NCBI RefSeq assembly: GCF_018129995.1
Contig: NZ_JAFCKS010000004.1
Coordinates: forward strand, 1 to 64,000
DNA from: Bradyrhizobium sp. SZCCT0153
Lineage (GTDB): Bacteria; Pseudomonadota; Alphaproteobacteria; Rhizobiales; Xanthobacteraceae
Length of the DNA: 64,000 nucleotides
Direction of reading: 5' to 3'
A program made the translations under genes and the position numbers. How positions within the stretch are numbered: position 1 is the stretch's first letter; each line of letters begins with the position of its first letter. The notes under the pieces are model-generated. The model was not told where the DNA came from. It made no database searches and saw only the letters and a list, made by a program, of their open reading frames with translations. Below, piece after piece: positions 32,407 to 40,020 of the stretch.

Positions 32407-34064
32407 CCATTCGCAACACCCGCACCGGGGGCCAGATCCTGATTGATCAGCTCGTCGCGCAAGGCGTCGAGCGAGTCACCTGCGTGCCGGGCGAAAGCTA
32501 TCTCGCCGCGCTGGACGCGCTGCATGACTCCCCGATCGACGTCATGATCTGCCGCGCCGAAGGCGGCGCCGCGATGATGGCGGAGGCCTACGGCAAGCTC
32601 ACGGGGCGCCCGGGCGTCTGCTTCGTCACCCGCGGCCCCGGCGCGACCAATGCCAGCCACGGCGTCCACATCGCGATGCAGGATTCGACCCCGATGATCC
32701 TGTTCGTCGGCCAGGTCGATACCGGCATGCGCGAGCGCGAGGCGTTCCAGGAGCTCGACTACAAGGCGGTGTTCGGCACCATGGCGAAATGGGCGGTCGA
32801 GATCGATCGCCCCGACCGCATCCCGGAGCTGGTCGCACGCGCCTTCCGCGTCGCGATGCAGGGCCGTCCCGGTCCCGTGGTGATCTCGCTGCCGGAGAAC
32901 ATGCTGACCGAGACCGCTGCTGTCGCCGATGCCATGCGCATCGAGCCGGCGGTGAGCTGGCCCGCGCCTGCCGATATCGAGCGTCTCGGGGCGATGCTCG
33001 CGAGTGCCAAGGCGCCGCTGGTCATTCTCGGCGGATCGCGCTGGACCGATGAGGCAACCAGGAGCATCGCGCGCTTCGCCGAGCGGTTCGACCTGCCGGT
33101 TGCGACCTCGTTCCGCCGGGCGTCGCTGATCGATGCCGATCATTCGCACTATGCCGGCGACCTCGGCATCGGGCCGAGCCCGGGCCTGAAGGCGCGCATC
33201 GACGGCGCCGATGTCCTCCTTCTGATCGGCGGCCGCATGTCGGAGATGCCGTCCTCGTCCTACACGCTGCTCGACATTCCGACGCCGCGACAGAAGCTGA
33301 TTCACGTGCATCCGGGCTCGGAAGAGCTCGGCCGCATCTATCAGCCGGAGCTTGCGATCCAGGCCACGCCCGCCGCCTTCGCCGCCGCTGTCGAGACACT
33401 GAAGCCGGCCGCCGCGCCTGCCTGGAACGGCGAGGCCGCCAAGGCGCATGCCGATTATCTCGCCTGGACCGAGAAGGCGCGCGAGCTGCCGGGTACGTTC
33501 CAGTACGGCCAGGTCATGACCTGGCTGCGCGACCGCCTGCCGAAGGATGCGATCGTCTGCAACGGCGCCGGCAATTATGCCGGCTGGATCCATCGCCATC
33601 ACCGCTTCCACAGCTTTGCCTCACAGCTTGCTCCGACGTCGGGCTCGATGGGGTATGGCGTTCCGGCGGCGGTGCTGGCCAAGCGGCAATACCCGGATCG
33701 CACCGTCATCGCCTTCGCCGGCGACGGCTGCTTCCTGATGAACGGCCAGGAGTTCGCGACCGCCGTGCAGTACGACGCGGCGCTCGTCGTGATCGTCGTC
33801 GACAATTCACAATACGGCACCATCCGCATGCACCAGGAGCGCGACTATCCCGGCCGCGTGGTCGGCACCCAGCTCAAGAACCCGGATTTTGCGATGTACG
33901 CAAAAGCGTTCGGCGGCCATGGCGAGCGGGTCGAGCGCACCGAGGAGTTCGCTCCGGCTTTCGAGCGCGCGCTGGCCTCGGGCAAGCCGTCGATCCTCCA
34001 CTGCATCATCGATCCGCGCGCGATCTCGGTCGGCAAGGATTTTGTCCCAGCGGTGAAGGCTTAA
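32403..34064 (+). CDS. ThDP-dependent enzyme, acetolactate-synthase-like (catalytic subunit fold)
   Basis: A 553-residue thiamine-diphosphate protein with three domains. The Pyr domain carries Glu53 in CRAEGGAAMMAEAYG. A central Rossmann-like domain follows. The PP domain has the ThDP motif GDGCFLMNGQEFATAV near residue 440 with the trailing VVDNSQYG. It differs from sulfoacetaldehyde acetyltransferase and benzoylformate decarboxylase in both domains. It therefore probably decarboxylates or ligates a 2-oxo acid from the adjacent aminotransferase. The start overlaps that gene's stop (ATGA). No regulatory ACT subunit is present, unlike anabolic acetolactate synthases. Confidence 0.85.
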   Translation: MTIRNTRTGGQILIDQLVAQGVERVTCVPGESYLAALDALHDSPIDVMICRAEGGAAMMAEAYGKLTGRPGVCFVTRGPGATNASHGVHIAMQDSTPMILFVGQVDTGMREREAFQELDYKAVFGTMAKWAVEIDRPDRIPELVARAFRVAMQGRPGPVVISLPENMLTETAAVADAMRIEPAVSWPAPADIERLGAMLASAKAPLVILGGSRWTDEATRSIARFAERFDLPVATSFRRASLIDADHSHYAGDLGIGPSPGLKARIDGADVLLLIGGRMSEMPSSSYTLLDIPTPRQKLIHVHPGSEELGRIYQPELAIQATPAAFAAAVETLKPAAAPAWNGEAAKAHADYLAWTEKARELPGTFQYGQVMTWLRDRLPKDAIVCNGAGNYAGWIHRHHRFHSFASQLAPTSGSMGYGVPAAVLAKRQYPDRTVIAFAGDGCFLMNGQEFATAVQYDAALVVIVVDNSQYGTIRMHQERDYPGRVVGTQLKNPDFAMYAKAFGGHGERVERTEEFAPAFERALASGKPSILHCIIDPRAISVGKDFVPAVKA

Positions 34065-34067
34065 GCG

Positions 34068-35333
34068 ATGTCCGAGGGCCGCCACGTCGCCATCATCGGT
34101 GCCGGTGCGGTCGGCGTGATCAGCGCCATCGAGGCGCTGCGCGAGGGCCATCGTGTCACGCTGATCGATCCGGGCGAGCCCGGAGGCGAGCAGGCGGCGA
34201 GCTACGGCAATGCCGGCTGGCTCTCCTCGCATTCGGTGACCCCGCCGGCCGAGCCCGGCGTCTGGAAGAAGGTGCCGGGCTATCTGATGGACCCGCTCGG
34301 ACCGCTAGCGATCCGCTGGTCTTATCTGCCGAAGGCGCTGCCGTGGCTGATCAAGTACCTGCTCTCGGGCTGGACCGAGGCGCGCGTCGAGAAGACGGCT
34401 TTCGCGCTGCGCGATCTCCTCAAGGATGCACCGCTGCTGCACCGGAAGCTTGCGGAAGAAGCCGGCGTGCCTGAATTGATCGAGCGCAACGGCGTGATGC
34501 ATGTGTTCCCGTCGCGCGGCAATTTCGACAACGATCTCGGCTGGCGCCTGCGCAAGAAGGTCGGCGTCGAATGGCTGGAGCTCAACGCCGACGAAATGCG
34601 CCAGCGTGAGCCGGATCTGCATCCGCGCTACACTTTTGGCGTGGTGGTGGAGGAAGCCGGACGCTGCCGCGATCCCGGCGCTTACGTCGCGGCGCTTGCC
34701 CAGCATGCACTGGCGAGTGGCGTCAAGCTCGTGCGCGCCAAGGCGACGGGCTTCAGGCTTTCCGGCGACAAGCTCGTTGCTGTCGTTACCGAGACTGGCG
34801 AGATTCCTTGCGACGCGGCAGTGGTCGCCGCCGGTGCGCATTCAAAACGGCTCACCGCTTCGGTCGGCGATCCCTTGCCGCTCGAGACCGAGCGCGGCTA
34901 TCATGTCATGATCGAGAACCCGGAGTCGGGGCCGCGCTGCTCGATGATGGCGTCGGACGCCAAGATGGTGGTGAACTGGACCGACAAGGGCCTGCGCGCC
35001 GCCGGCACCGTCGAGATCGCGGGCCTCGAGGCCGCGCCGAACTGGAAGCGCGCCGAGATTTTGCGCAACCACCTCTTCAGTATGTTCCCGAAACTGCCGA
35101 AGGACATTCCGCCCTCGCGCATCAAGACCTGGTTCGGCCATCGGCCGAGCATGCCGGACGGACTTCCCTGCATCGGCCATGCCCGCGCCTCGCGCGACAT
35201 CGTCTACGCCTTCGGCCACGGCCATGTTGGCCTGGTCGGCTCGGCCCGCACCGGCCGCCTCGTCGCCCAGCTCCTGAGCGGCAAGAAGACTGAGATTCCG
35301 CTCACGCCGTTTTCGCCCAATCGTTTCCTCTGA
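34068..35333 (+). CDS. D-amino-acid dehydrogenase-like flavoprotein (DadA type)
   Basis: A 421-residue FAD enzyme. The N-terminal dinucleotide motif VAIIGAGAVGVISAIEALR is followed by SYGNAGWLSSHS, LETERGYHVMI and the closing HRPSMPDGLPCIGHARASRD with GHGHVGLVGSA. This is the DadA/D-amino-acid dehydrogenase group, which oxidises D-amino acids to imino acids, releasing 2-oxo acid and ammonia via a quinone or cytochrome acceptor. Two racemase-like genes in the same island support a D-amino-acid or racemised substrate. It follows the ThDP gene by three bases. Confidence 0.87.
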   Translation: MSEGRHVAIIGAGAVGVISAIEALREGHRVTLIDPGEPGGEQAASYGNAGWLSSHSVTPPAEPGVWKKVPGYLMDPLGPLAIRWSYLPKALPWLIKYLLSGWTEARVEKTAFALRDLLKDAPLLHRKLAEEAGVPELIERNGVMHVFPSRGNFDNDLGWRLRKKVGVEWLELNADEMRQREPDLHPRYTFGVVVEEAGRCRDPGAYVAALAQHALASGVKLVRAKATGFRLSGDKLVAVVTETGEIPCDAAVVAAGAHSKRLTASVGDPLPLETERGYHVMIENPESGPRCSMMASDAKMVVNWTDKGLRAAGTVEIAGLEAAPNWKRAEILRNHLFSMFPKLPKDIPPSRIKTWFGHRPSMPDGLPCIGHARASRDIVYAFGHGHVGLVGSARTGRLVAQLLSGKKTEIPLTPFSPNRFL

Positions 35334-35342
35334 GATCGCACC

Positions 35343-36086
35343 ATGACCACTCCAGCCAGCTCATCCTCCCGCATCGCCCGTGGCGGCAAGGCCATCTACG
35401 GTGCGCCACTCGGCATCTTGATGCTGGAAGCGCGCTTCCCCCGCATTCCCGGGGATATGGGCAACGGCACGACCTGGCCGTTCCCCGTGCTCTATCGCGT
35501 GGTGAGCGGCGCCTCGCCGGAGAAGGTGGTGCTGAAGGGCGCGGCCGGCCTGCTGCCCGACTTCATTGATGCGGCGAAGGATCTGGTGCGGCTCGGGGCC
35601 GAGGCGATCACCACCAATTGCGGTTTCCTGTCGCTGTTCCAGAAGGAGATCGCGGCCGCCGTCGGCGTGCCCGTCGCGACCTCGTCGCTGATGCAGGTGC
35701 CGTGGGTGCAGGCGACACTGCCGCCGGGCAAGCGCGTCGGCCTCGTCACGGTGTCCGGCTCGACCTTGACGCCGGCCCATCTCGAAGGCGCCGGGGTGCC
35801 GCTCGATACGCCGCTGGCCGGCACCGAGAACGGCAAGGAGTTCTTCCGCGTCCTGATCAAGGCCGAGAAGGACGACATGGACATTGCGCAGGCCGAGCGC
35901 GACGTGGTCGAGGCCGGCAAGGCGCTCGTCGCCAGGAACCCCGATGTCGGTGCGATCGTACTGGAATGCACCAACATGCCGCCTTACGCTGCAGCACTTC
36001 AGGCCGAAGTCGGATTGCCCGTCTATGACATCTATTCGATGATCACCTGGTTTCACGCGGGACTGCGTCCGCGCGCCTTTTCCTGA
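35343..36086 (+). CDS. Asp/Glu/hydantoin racemase-like protein, copy 2
   Basis: A 247-residue paralogue of the gene at 26627-27355. It shares GILMLEARFPRIPGD (GILMLDTRFPRPRGD in copy 1), the catalytic Cys93 in TTNCGFL and Cys209 in LECTNMP, and the C-terminal VYDIYSM segment. It ends the catabolic arm, as copy 1 ends the transport arm. The two copies differ clearly in their substrate-loop region (residues 130-175), so distinct substrates or stereochemical tasks are likely. Confidence 0.8.
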   Translation: MTTPASSSSRIARGGKAIYGAPLGILMLEARFPRIPGDMGNGTTWPFPVLYRVVSGASPEKVVLKGAAGLLPDFIDAAKDLVRLGAEAITTNCGFLSLFQKEIAAAVGVPVATSSLMQVPWVQATLPPGKRVGLVTVSGSTLTPAHLEGAGVPLDTPLAGTENGKEFFRVLIKAEKDDMDIAQAERDVVEAGKALVARNPDVGAIVLECTNMPPYAAALQAEVGLPVYDIYSMITWFHAGLRPRAFS

Positions 36087-36136
36087 TTCCGGCCGTCCCA
36101 AAGCACTGAACAAGCCCTGCCAGACCTTCGTTTGCA

Positions 36137-36166
36137 TTGCCATCGTCTGAGGCGCCCCGGTATATT
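36137..36166 (+). promoter_or_regulatory. Probable promoter of the GntR gene
   Basis: A -35-like ttgcca (36137-36142) and a -10-like tatatt (36161-36166) are separated by 18 bases. The predicted start lies just ahead of the coding region at 36186. The match to the sigma-70 pattern is fair, and the promoter lies in the gap after racemase copy 2, suggesting separate transcription of the regulator. Confidence 0.45.
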
Positions 36167-36185
36167 GAACTGTGTTCGGGCATAA

Positions 36186-36899
36186 ATGCAGATTGTGATG
36201 AGCAACGTGGAACTGGCTTCCGACAGTATCGTCGATCGCGTCTATGAACAGCTCAAGGCGATGGCCGTGAGCTATGAGTTCAAGCCGGGCGAGCGGCTCA
36301 ACGAGGGCGAGCTCGCCAAGCGTCTCGGCGTCAGCCGCACGCCGCTGCGCGAGGCGCTCAACCGCCTCAACACCGAAGGGTTTCTGCGCTTCACGCCGGG
36401 CAAGGGCTTTTTCTGCCGCGAGCTCGACGCGCACGAGATCTTCGATCTCTACGAGCTGCGCAAATCGATCGAGGTCGCCTCGATCCGCCTCGCCATCAGG
36501 CGCGCCAAGGACGAGGACATCGACGCGCTGCTGAAATTCCTCGAGGCCACCGGTCCCGATCCCGGTGAGCGCTCCTCGGTCGAATTGGTCGAGTTAGACG
36601 AGACCTATCACGAGCGGCTGATGGGCATGTCGAACAATGCCGAGATGCTGCGCGTCCTGCGCAACGTCAACGCCCGCATCCGCTTCGTGCGCTGGATCGA
36701 CATGGACAGCATCAACCGGTCCAACACGCAAGCCGAGCACCGCGCCGTCGTCGAAGGGCTGAAGGCACGCGACGAAGAGGTCTGCGTATCGGTGCTGGAG
36801 AAGCACATCGACCGCCGCCTCGATCGCATCACGTCCGCGATCAAGGAAGGCTACGCGCAGATTTATATGCCGACGACGGCGCGGTCTGCGGCCAACTAG
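36186..36899 (+). CDS. FCD-domain GntR regulator, probably of the amino-acid island
   Basis: A 237-residue regulator. The winged helix reads IVDRVYEQLKAMAVSYEFKP, then LNEGELAKRLGVSRTP, LREALNRLNTEGFL. The FCD domain has the metal-site residues D-E-T-Y-H in VELDETYHERLMGMSNN and the later AEHRAVVEGL. This domain binds small carboxylates. It lies after racemase copy 2 and before the repeat region, and is the only regulator inside the island. The repeats at 29715-29857 are candidate targets. ATG at 36186 is used; the ATG at 36198 is an alternative. Confidence 0.86.
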   Translation: MQIVMSNVELASDSIVDRVYEQLKAMAVSYEFKPGERLNEGELAKRLGVSRTPLREALNRLNTEGFLRFTPGKGFFCRELDAHEIFDLYELRKSIEVASIRLAIRRAKDEDIDALLKFLEATGPDPGERSSVELVELDETYHERLMGMSNNAEMLRVLRNVNARIRFVRWIDMDSINRSNTQAEHRAVVEGLKARDEEVCVSVLEKHIDRRLDRITSAIKEGYAQIYMPTTARSAAN

Positions 36900-37225
36900 T
36901 CTGCGTACCGCAGTGACGGTGCTCTCCCTTTTCCCCTTGTGGGAGAATGTGGCGCGAAGCGCCGGATGAGGGGTATCTCTCCGCGCATGCCGATGCGCGT
37001 GAGCGCGTAGAGGCAACCCCTCACCCGAGCGAGGCCGTGTCGACTTGCGGGGATGCCCTCTCCCACAAGGGGAGAGGGCGCAGCAATGCGCATCGCGCCT
37101 CCGGTCCCGCAGGCGCACCAGCGCACGCAGCTATACAATCCTTCAATATCTGATCGTGCCAGACGGTCAGAGCCTTCGCACGCGAACGTCGCTAGCGTGC
37201 TGCTCGAAATTCATGGAGACCCACG
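36900..37225. repeat. 326-bp non-coding stretch with a large inverted repeat
   Basis: No gene is supported here. The arms ccccttgtgggag (36934-36946) and ctcccacaagggg (37060-37072) are perfect inverted copies. Between them lie a gcgc-gaa-gcgc hairpin near 36953-36963, the pair gatgagggg / cccctcacc, and gcgcgtgagcgcg. This type (gagaggg/gtggcgcgaagcgccgg) is a familiar repeat in Bradyrhizobium relatives. The last 150 bases before the next gene hold its promoter and the start context. Confidence 0.75.
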
Positions 37226-37768
37226 GTGCACAGCCCTCAACCCAATCTCGACACGCGCACAAGCGACGACTGGCCGGAAGAGCTCTATCGCATCCTGAAA
37301 GCCGCCGACGTCAGGCAGATGTCCTATGTCCCAGATGCCGGCCATAGCCAGCTGATCCGGCTGTTCTCCGCCGATCCTGACGTCACCACCAACGTGCTGA
37401 CGACCGAGGAGGAGGGCGTCGCGATTGCCGCCGGCGCCTGGCTCGGCGGCCAGCGCAGCGTGCTGCTGATGCAGTCGAGCGGAGTCGGTAATTGCATCAA
37501 CATGCTGTCGCTGTCGGCGATCGGCCGCTTTCCGCTGCTGATGCTGGTGACGATGCGCGGCGAATGGGCCGAGTTCAATCCCTGGCAGGTTCCGATGAGC
37601 CGGGCCACGCAGCCGTCGCTGGAGGCGATCGGGCTGAAGGTGATGCGGGCGGAGACGGCGGAGGATCTGGTCGAGACGGTCGAATCGGCGGCTGCGCTCG
37701 CGTACGATTCCGATCAGCAGATCGCGGTCCTGATCGGGCAACGCCTGATCGGCAAGAAGAAGTGGTGA
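37226..37768 (+). CDS. Small (Pyr-domain) subunit of a ThDP decarboxylase, ComD/sulfopyruvate type
   Basis: A 180-residue protein corresponding to the N-terminal half of ThDP enzymes. The proton-relay glutamates are in NVLTTEEEGVAIAAGAWLGG (near residues 61-63). The segment MQSSGVGNCINMLSLSAIGRFPLLMLVTMRGE is typical of the ComD subunit of sulfopyruvate decarboxylase and of phosphonopyruvate decarboxylase. These decarboxylate a 2-oxo acid with an anionic end group to an aldehyde. The partner (PP-domain) gene follows directly. GTG at 37226 follows ggaga. The substrate is open. Confidence 0.82.
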   Translation: MHSPQPNLDTRTSDDWPEELYRILKAADVRQMSYVPDAGHSQLIRLFSADPDVTTNVLTTEEEGVAIAAGAWLGGQRSVLLMQSSGVGNCINMLSLSAIGRFPLLMLVTMRGEWAEFNPWQVPMSRATQPSLEAIGLKVMRAETAEDLVETVESAAALAYDSDQQIAVLIGQRLIGKKKW

Positions 37769-37773
37769 TATCG

Positions 37774-38364
37774 ATGTCCGTACCCTCTCAGCTTGATCGT
37801 CGCGTTGCCGTCGCGGCTCTTCTCGAGAACCGCAAGGACACGCTGGTCGTTTCCGGCCTCGGCTCGCCCACTTACGACCTTCATTCTGTCGGCGACCACG
37901 ACGGCAATTTCTATCTCTGGGGCGCCATGGGCGGCGCCGCGCTGATCGGCTTTGGCCTTGCTCAGGCGCAGCCGGGAAAGCGCGTGATGGCCCTCACCGG
38001 CGACGGCGAGCAACTGATGGGCCTCGGCGGCATTGCCACCATCGGCGTCGCGCGACCGCGCAATCTCGACGTCGTCGTGATCGACAACCAGCATTTTGGC
38101 GAGACCGGGATGCAGGCGAGCCACACCGGCCGCGGCGTCGATCTCACGGCGATCGCCGCAGCATGCGGATTTGCCGCGACGGGGACCGTGCGGACGCTGG
38201 CGGAGGTGCAACGCCTCGCGTCGCAAATCGCTGAGCCGGCCGATGGCCCGCGGCTTTTCGTCATCAAGGTTCTGGCGGAAAATCCGCCGCGTTCGCTGCC
38301 GTCTCGCGATGCCGTCTTTATCAAGAACCGGTTCCGTGCTCATCTCGGATTTGCGGCGGCTTGA
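37774..38364 (+). CDS. Large (PP-domain) subunit of the ThDP decarboxylase, ComE type
   Basis: A 196-residue protein with the ThDP motif GDGEQLMGLGGIATIG (from residue 76) and the trailing NLDVVVIDNQHFGETG. An N-terminal lead HDGNFYLWGAMGGAALIGFG precedes it. It pairs with the preceding gene, together making the same two-domain core as the single-chain enzyme at 32403. ATG at 37774 is chosen; the overlapping GTG at 37765 is an alternative. The product aldehyde could be reduced by the SDR downstream. Confidence 0.83.
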   Translation: MSVPSQLDRRVAVAALLENRKDTLVVSGLGSPTYDLHSVGDHDGNFYLWGAMGGAALIGFGLAQAQPGKRVMALTGDGEQLMGLGGIATIGVARPRNLDVVVIDNQHFGETGMQASHTGRGVDLTAIAAACGFAATGTVRTLAEVQRLASQIAEPADGPRLFVIKVLAENPPRSLPSRDAVFIKNRFRAHLGFAAA

Positions 38365-38421
38365 GCTGAGGCCCTTGCCCGGAATAGGTTTGCCGCAAGC
38401 AGCTATTCTGGAGTGAGCCCC

Positions 38422-39201
38422 ATGAAATTATCCGGCAAGGTCGCCGCCATCACCGGCGCGGCGCGCGGCATCGGCAAGGCCTGCGCAAAACGATTCCTCG
38501 ACGACGGCGTCAAGGTCGTCATATCGGATGTCGATGCCGAGGGCCTCGCTGCGACGGCCGTCGAGCTCGGGCATCCGGACGCCTTGCGCACCATCGTCGG
38601 CAATGTCGCCAAGCGCACTGACGTGGATCAGCTCGTCGCAGCCGCCGTGAAGGAGTTCGGCCGGCTCGACATCATGGTCAACAATGCCGGCGTCGCCCGC
38701 AACCGGGATATCCTGGAGATTTCCGAGGAGGAATTTGACGAAATCATCGGCATCAATCTGAAGGGCGCGTTCTTCGGCGTGCAGGCGGCGGCCAGGCAGA
38801 TGATTGCGCAGGGGGGCGGCGGGGTCATCATCAACATGTCCTCGGTCAACGCGCTGCTGGCGATCCCGGCGCTGGCGACCTACGCGATGTCCAAGGGCGG
38901 CATGAAGCAGCTCACTTCGGTGGCCGCCGTCGCGCTCGCCCCGCACAATATCCGCGTCGTCGCGGTCGGGCCGGGCACGATCCTGACCGACATGGTGGCC
39001 TCGTCCATCTACACTTCGGAGGATGCCCGCAAGACCGTGATGTCGCGCACGCCGGCCGGCCGCGGTGGCGAGCCGAGCGAGGTGGCGTCCGTGGTCGCGT
39101 TCCTCGCCAGCGACGATGCGTCCTACATCACGGGCCAGACGATCTATCCGGATGGCGGCAGGCTGATCCTGAACTACACTGTGCCGGTGAAGGAGAAATA
39201 G
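38422..39201 (+). CDS. Short-chain dehydrogenase/reductase
   Basis: A 259-residue classical SDR. The cofactor motif is TGAARGIGKACA, the structural motif NNAG is in IMVNNAGVA, and the catalytic tetrad has Ser in NMSSVNA and Tyr-x-x-x-Lys in TYAMSKGG. It ends like 3-oxoacyl-reductase family members. Starting 57 bases after the ThDP large subunit with tggag before the ATG, it probably reduces or oxidises the aldehyde or alcohol from that enzyme. The NAD/NADP preference is not resolved. Confidence 0.87.
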   Translation: MKLSGKVAAITGAARGIGKACAKRFLDDGVKVVISDVDAEGLAATAVELGHPDALRTIVGNVAKRTDVDQLVAAAVKEFGRLDIMVNNAGVARNRDILEISEEEFDEIIGINLKGAFFGVQAAARQMIAQGGGGVIINMSSVNALLAIPALATYAMSKGGMKQLTSVAAVALAPHNIRVVAVGPGTILTDMVASSIYTSEDARKTVMSRTPAGRGGEPSEVASVVAFLASDDASYITGQTIYPDGGRLILNYTVPVKEK

Positions 39202-39208
39202 GGCCGGT

Positions 39209-40003
39209 TCACTCCGCGGCGATCGTCATCCCGTAGCCCAGTCGCTTCGAGATGCCGCCGGCGCAATCGCGCAGCGCATTTGCGATCGGGCTGTCCCAGC
39301 GGGCGTCGAAGGTGCCTTCCGGCCCCATCGCGGTGATGACCAGCGCGACATGGCCGGAATGATCGAACACCGGTGCGGAGAATGCATTGACCCCGGGCAG
39401 GGGATCGCCGAGCGCACGGGCGAGGCCGTGCTTGCGGACTTCAGCGAGCATCTCGGCGACCTTCGCGCTTTTCACGGCGCGCTTCGGATTGTAGCCGACG
39501 CCGTGACGATCGAGTCCGCTCTCCAGCGCGGCGTTGATCGTCTTCTCGGGCAGAAAGGCCGCAAAGGCCCGGCCCGTGGCCGTCTCCAGCAGCGCCATCA
39601 CCGAACCGGCGCGCATCACGACGTGCACGGGCTGGCCGGGCTCTTCGAGCTGCACCACGGTCGGGCCGTGCGTCCCCCAGACCGCAAGCGAGACCGCGTG
39701 CCCGATCTGGCTTGCGAGGCCGGCGATCTTCGGTCCGGCGATACGCACGCCGGAGAGACGGCGCAGGCTGATCAGGCCGAGCTCCAGCGCCAGCGCGCCG
39801 ATCTCGTAGCGGCCGGTGGTCTCGTCCTGCTCGATCAGGCCGATGCGAGAGAAGCTGGCGAGATAAGGATGCGCCTTGGCCGGCGTCATGCCCGCCTCGC
39901 GGGCGAGATCGCGCAGCATCATCGGTTCGCCGCATCTGGCGAGCGCGCGGAGCAATTCTCCACCGACCTCGATCGACTGGATACCGCGGCTTTCTCTCTT
40001 CAT
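39209..40003 (-). CDS. IclR-family regulator
   Basis: A 264-residue regulator. The N-terminal winged helix reads GIQSIEVGGELLRALARCGE, then LRDLAREAGMTPAKAHPYLASF; the IclR effector domain starts near ALELGLISLRRLSG and includes GRAFAAFLPE and ALGDPLPGVNAFSAPVFDHSG. It is convergent with the SDR gene and lies just ahead of the flavoprotein and LivK-like genes on the same strand, so it may form an operon start or regulate either set. No operator was resolved. Confidence 0.87.
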   Translation of the reverse strand: MKRESRGIQSIEVGGELLRALARCGEPMMLRDLAREAGMTPAKAHPYLASFSRIGLIEQDETTGRYEIGALALELGLISLRRLSGVRIAGPKIAGLASQIGHAVSLAVWGTHGPTVVQLEEPGQPVHVVMRAGSVMALLETATGRAFAAFLPEKTINAALESGLDRHGVGYNPKRAVKSAKVAEMLAEVRKHGLARALGDPLPGVNAFSAPVFDHSGHVALVITAMGPEGTFDARWDSPIANALRDCAGGISKRLGYGMTIAAE

Positions 40004-40020
40004 GCGCCTCCTGGCGTGGC

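Noticed and set aside
32403..34064. Sulfoacetaldehyde acetyltransferase (Xsc), which would link to the ComDE-like genes in a sulfonate pathway
   Set aside because: The N-terminal sequence (QGVERVTCVPGESYLAAL) and length do not match Xsc as I know it, and no phosphotransacetylase or sulfite-handling gene is present.
36900..37225. CRISPR array
   Set aside because: The repeats are inverted and not regularly spaced direct copies, and no cas-like genes are near. They fit a palindromic repeat family.
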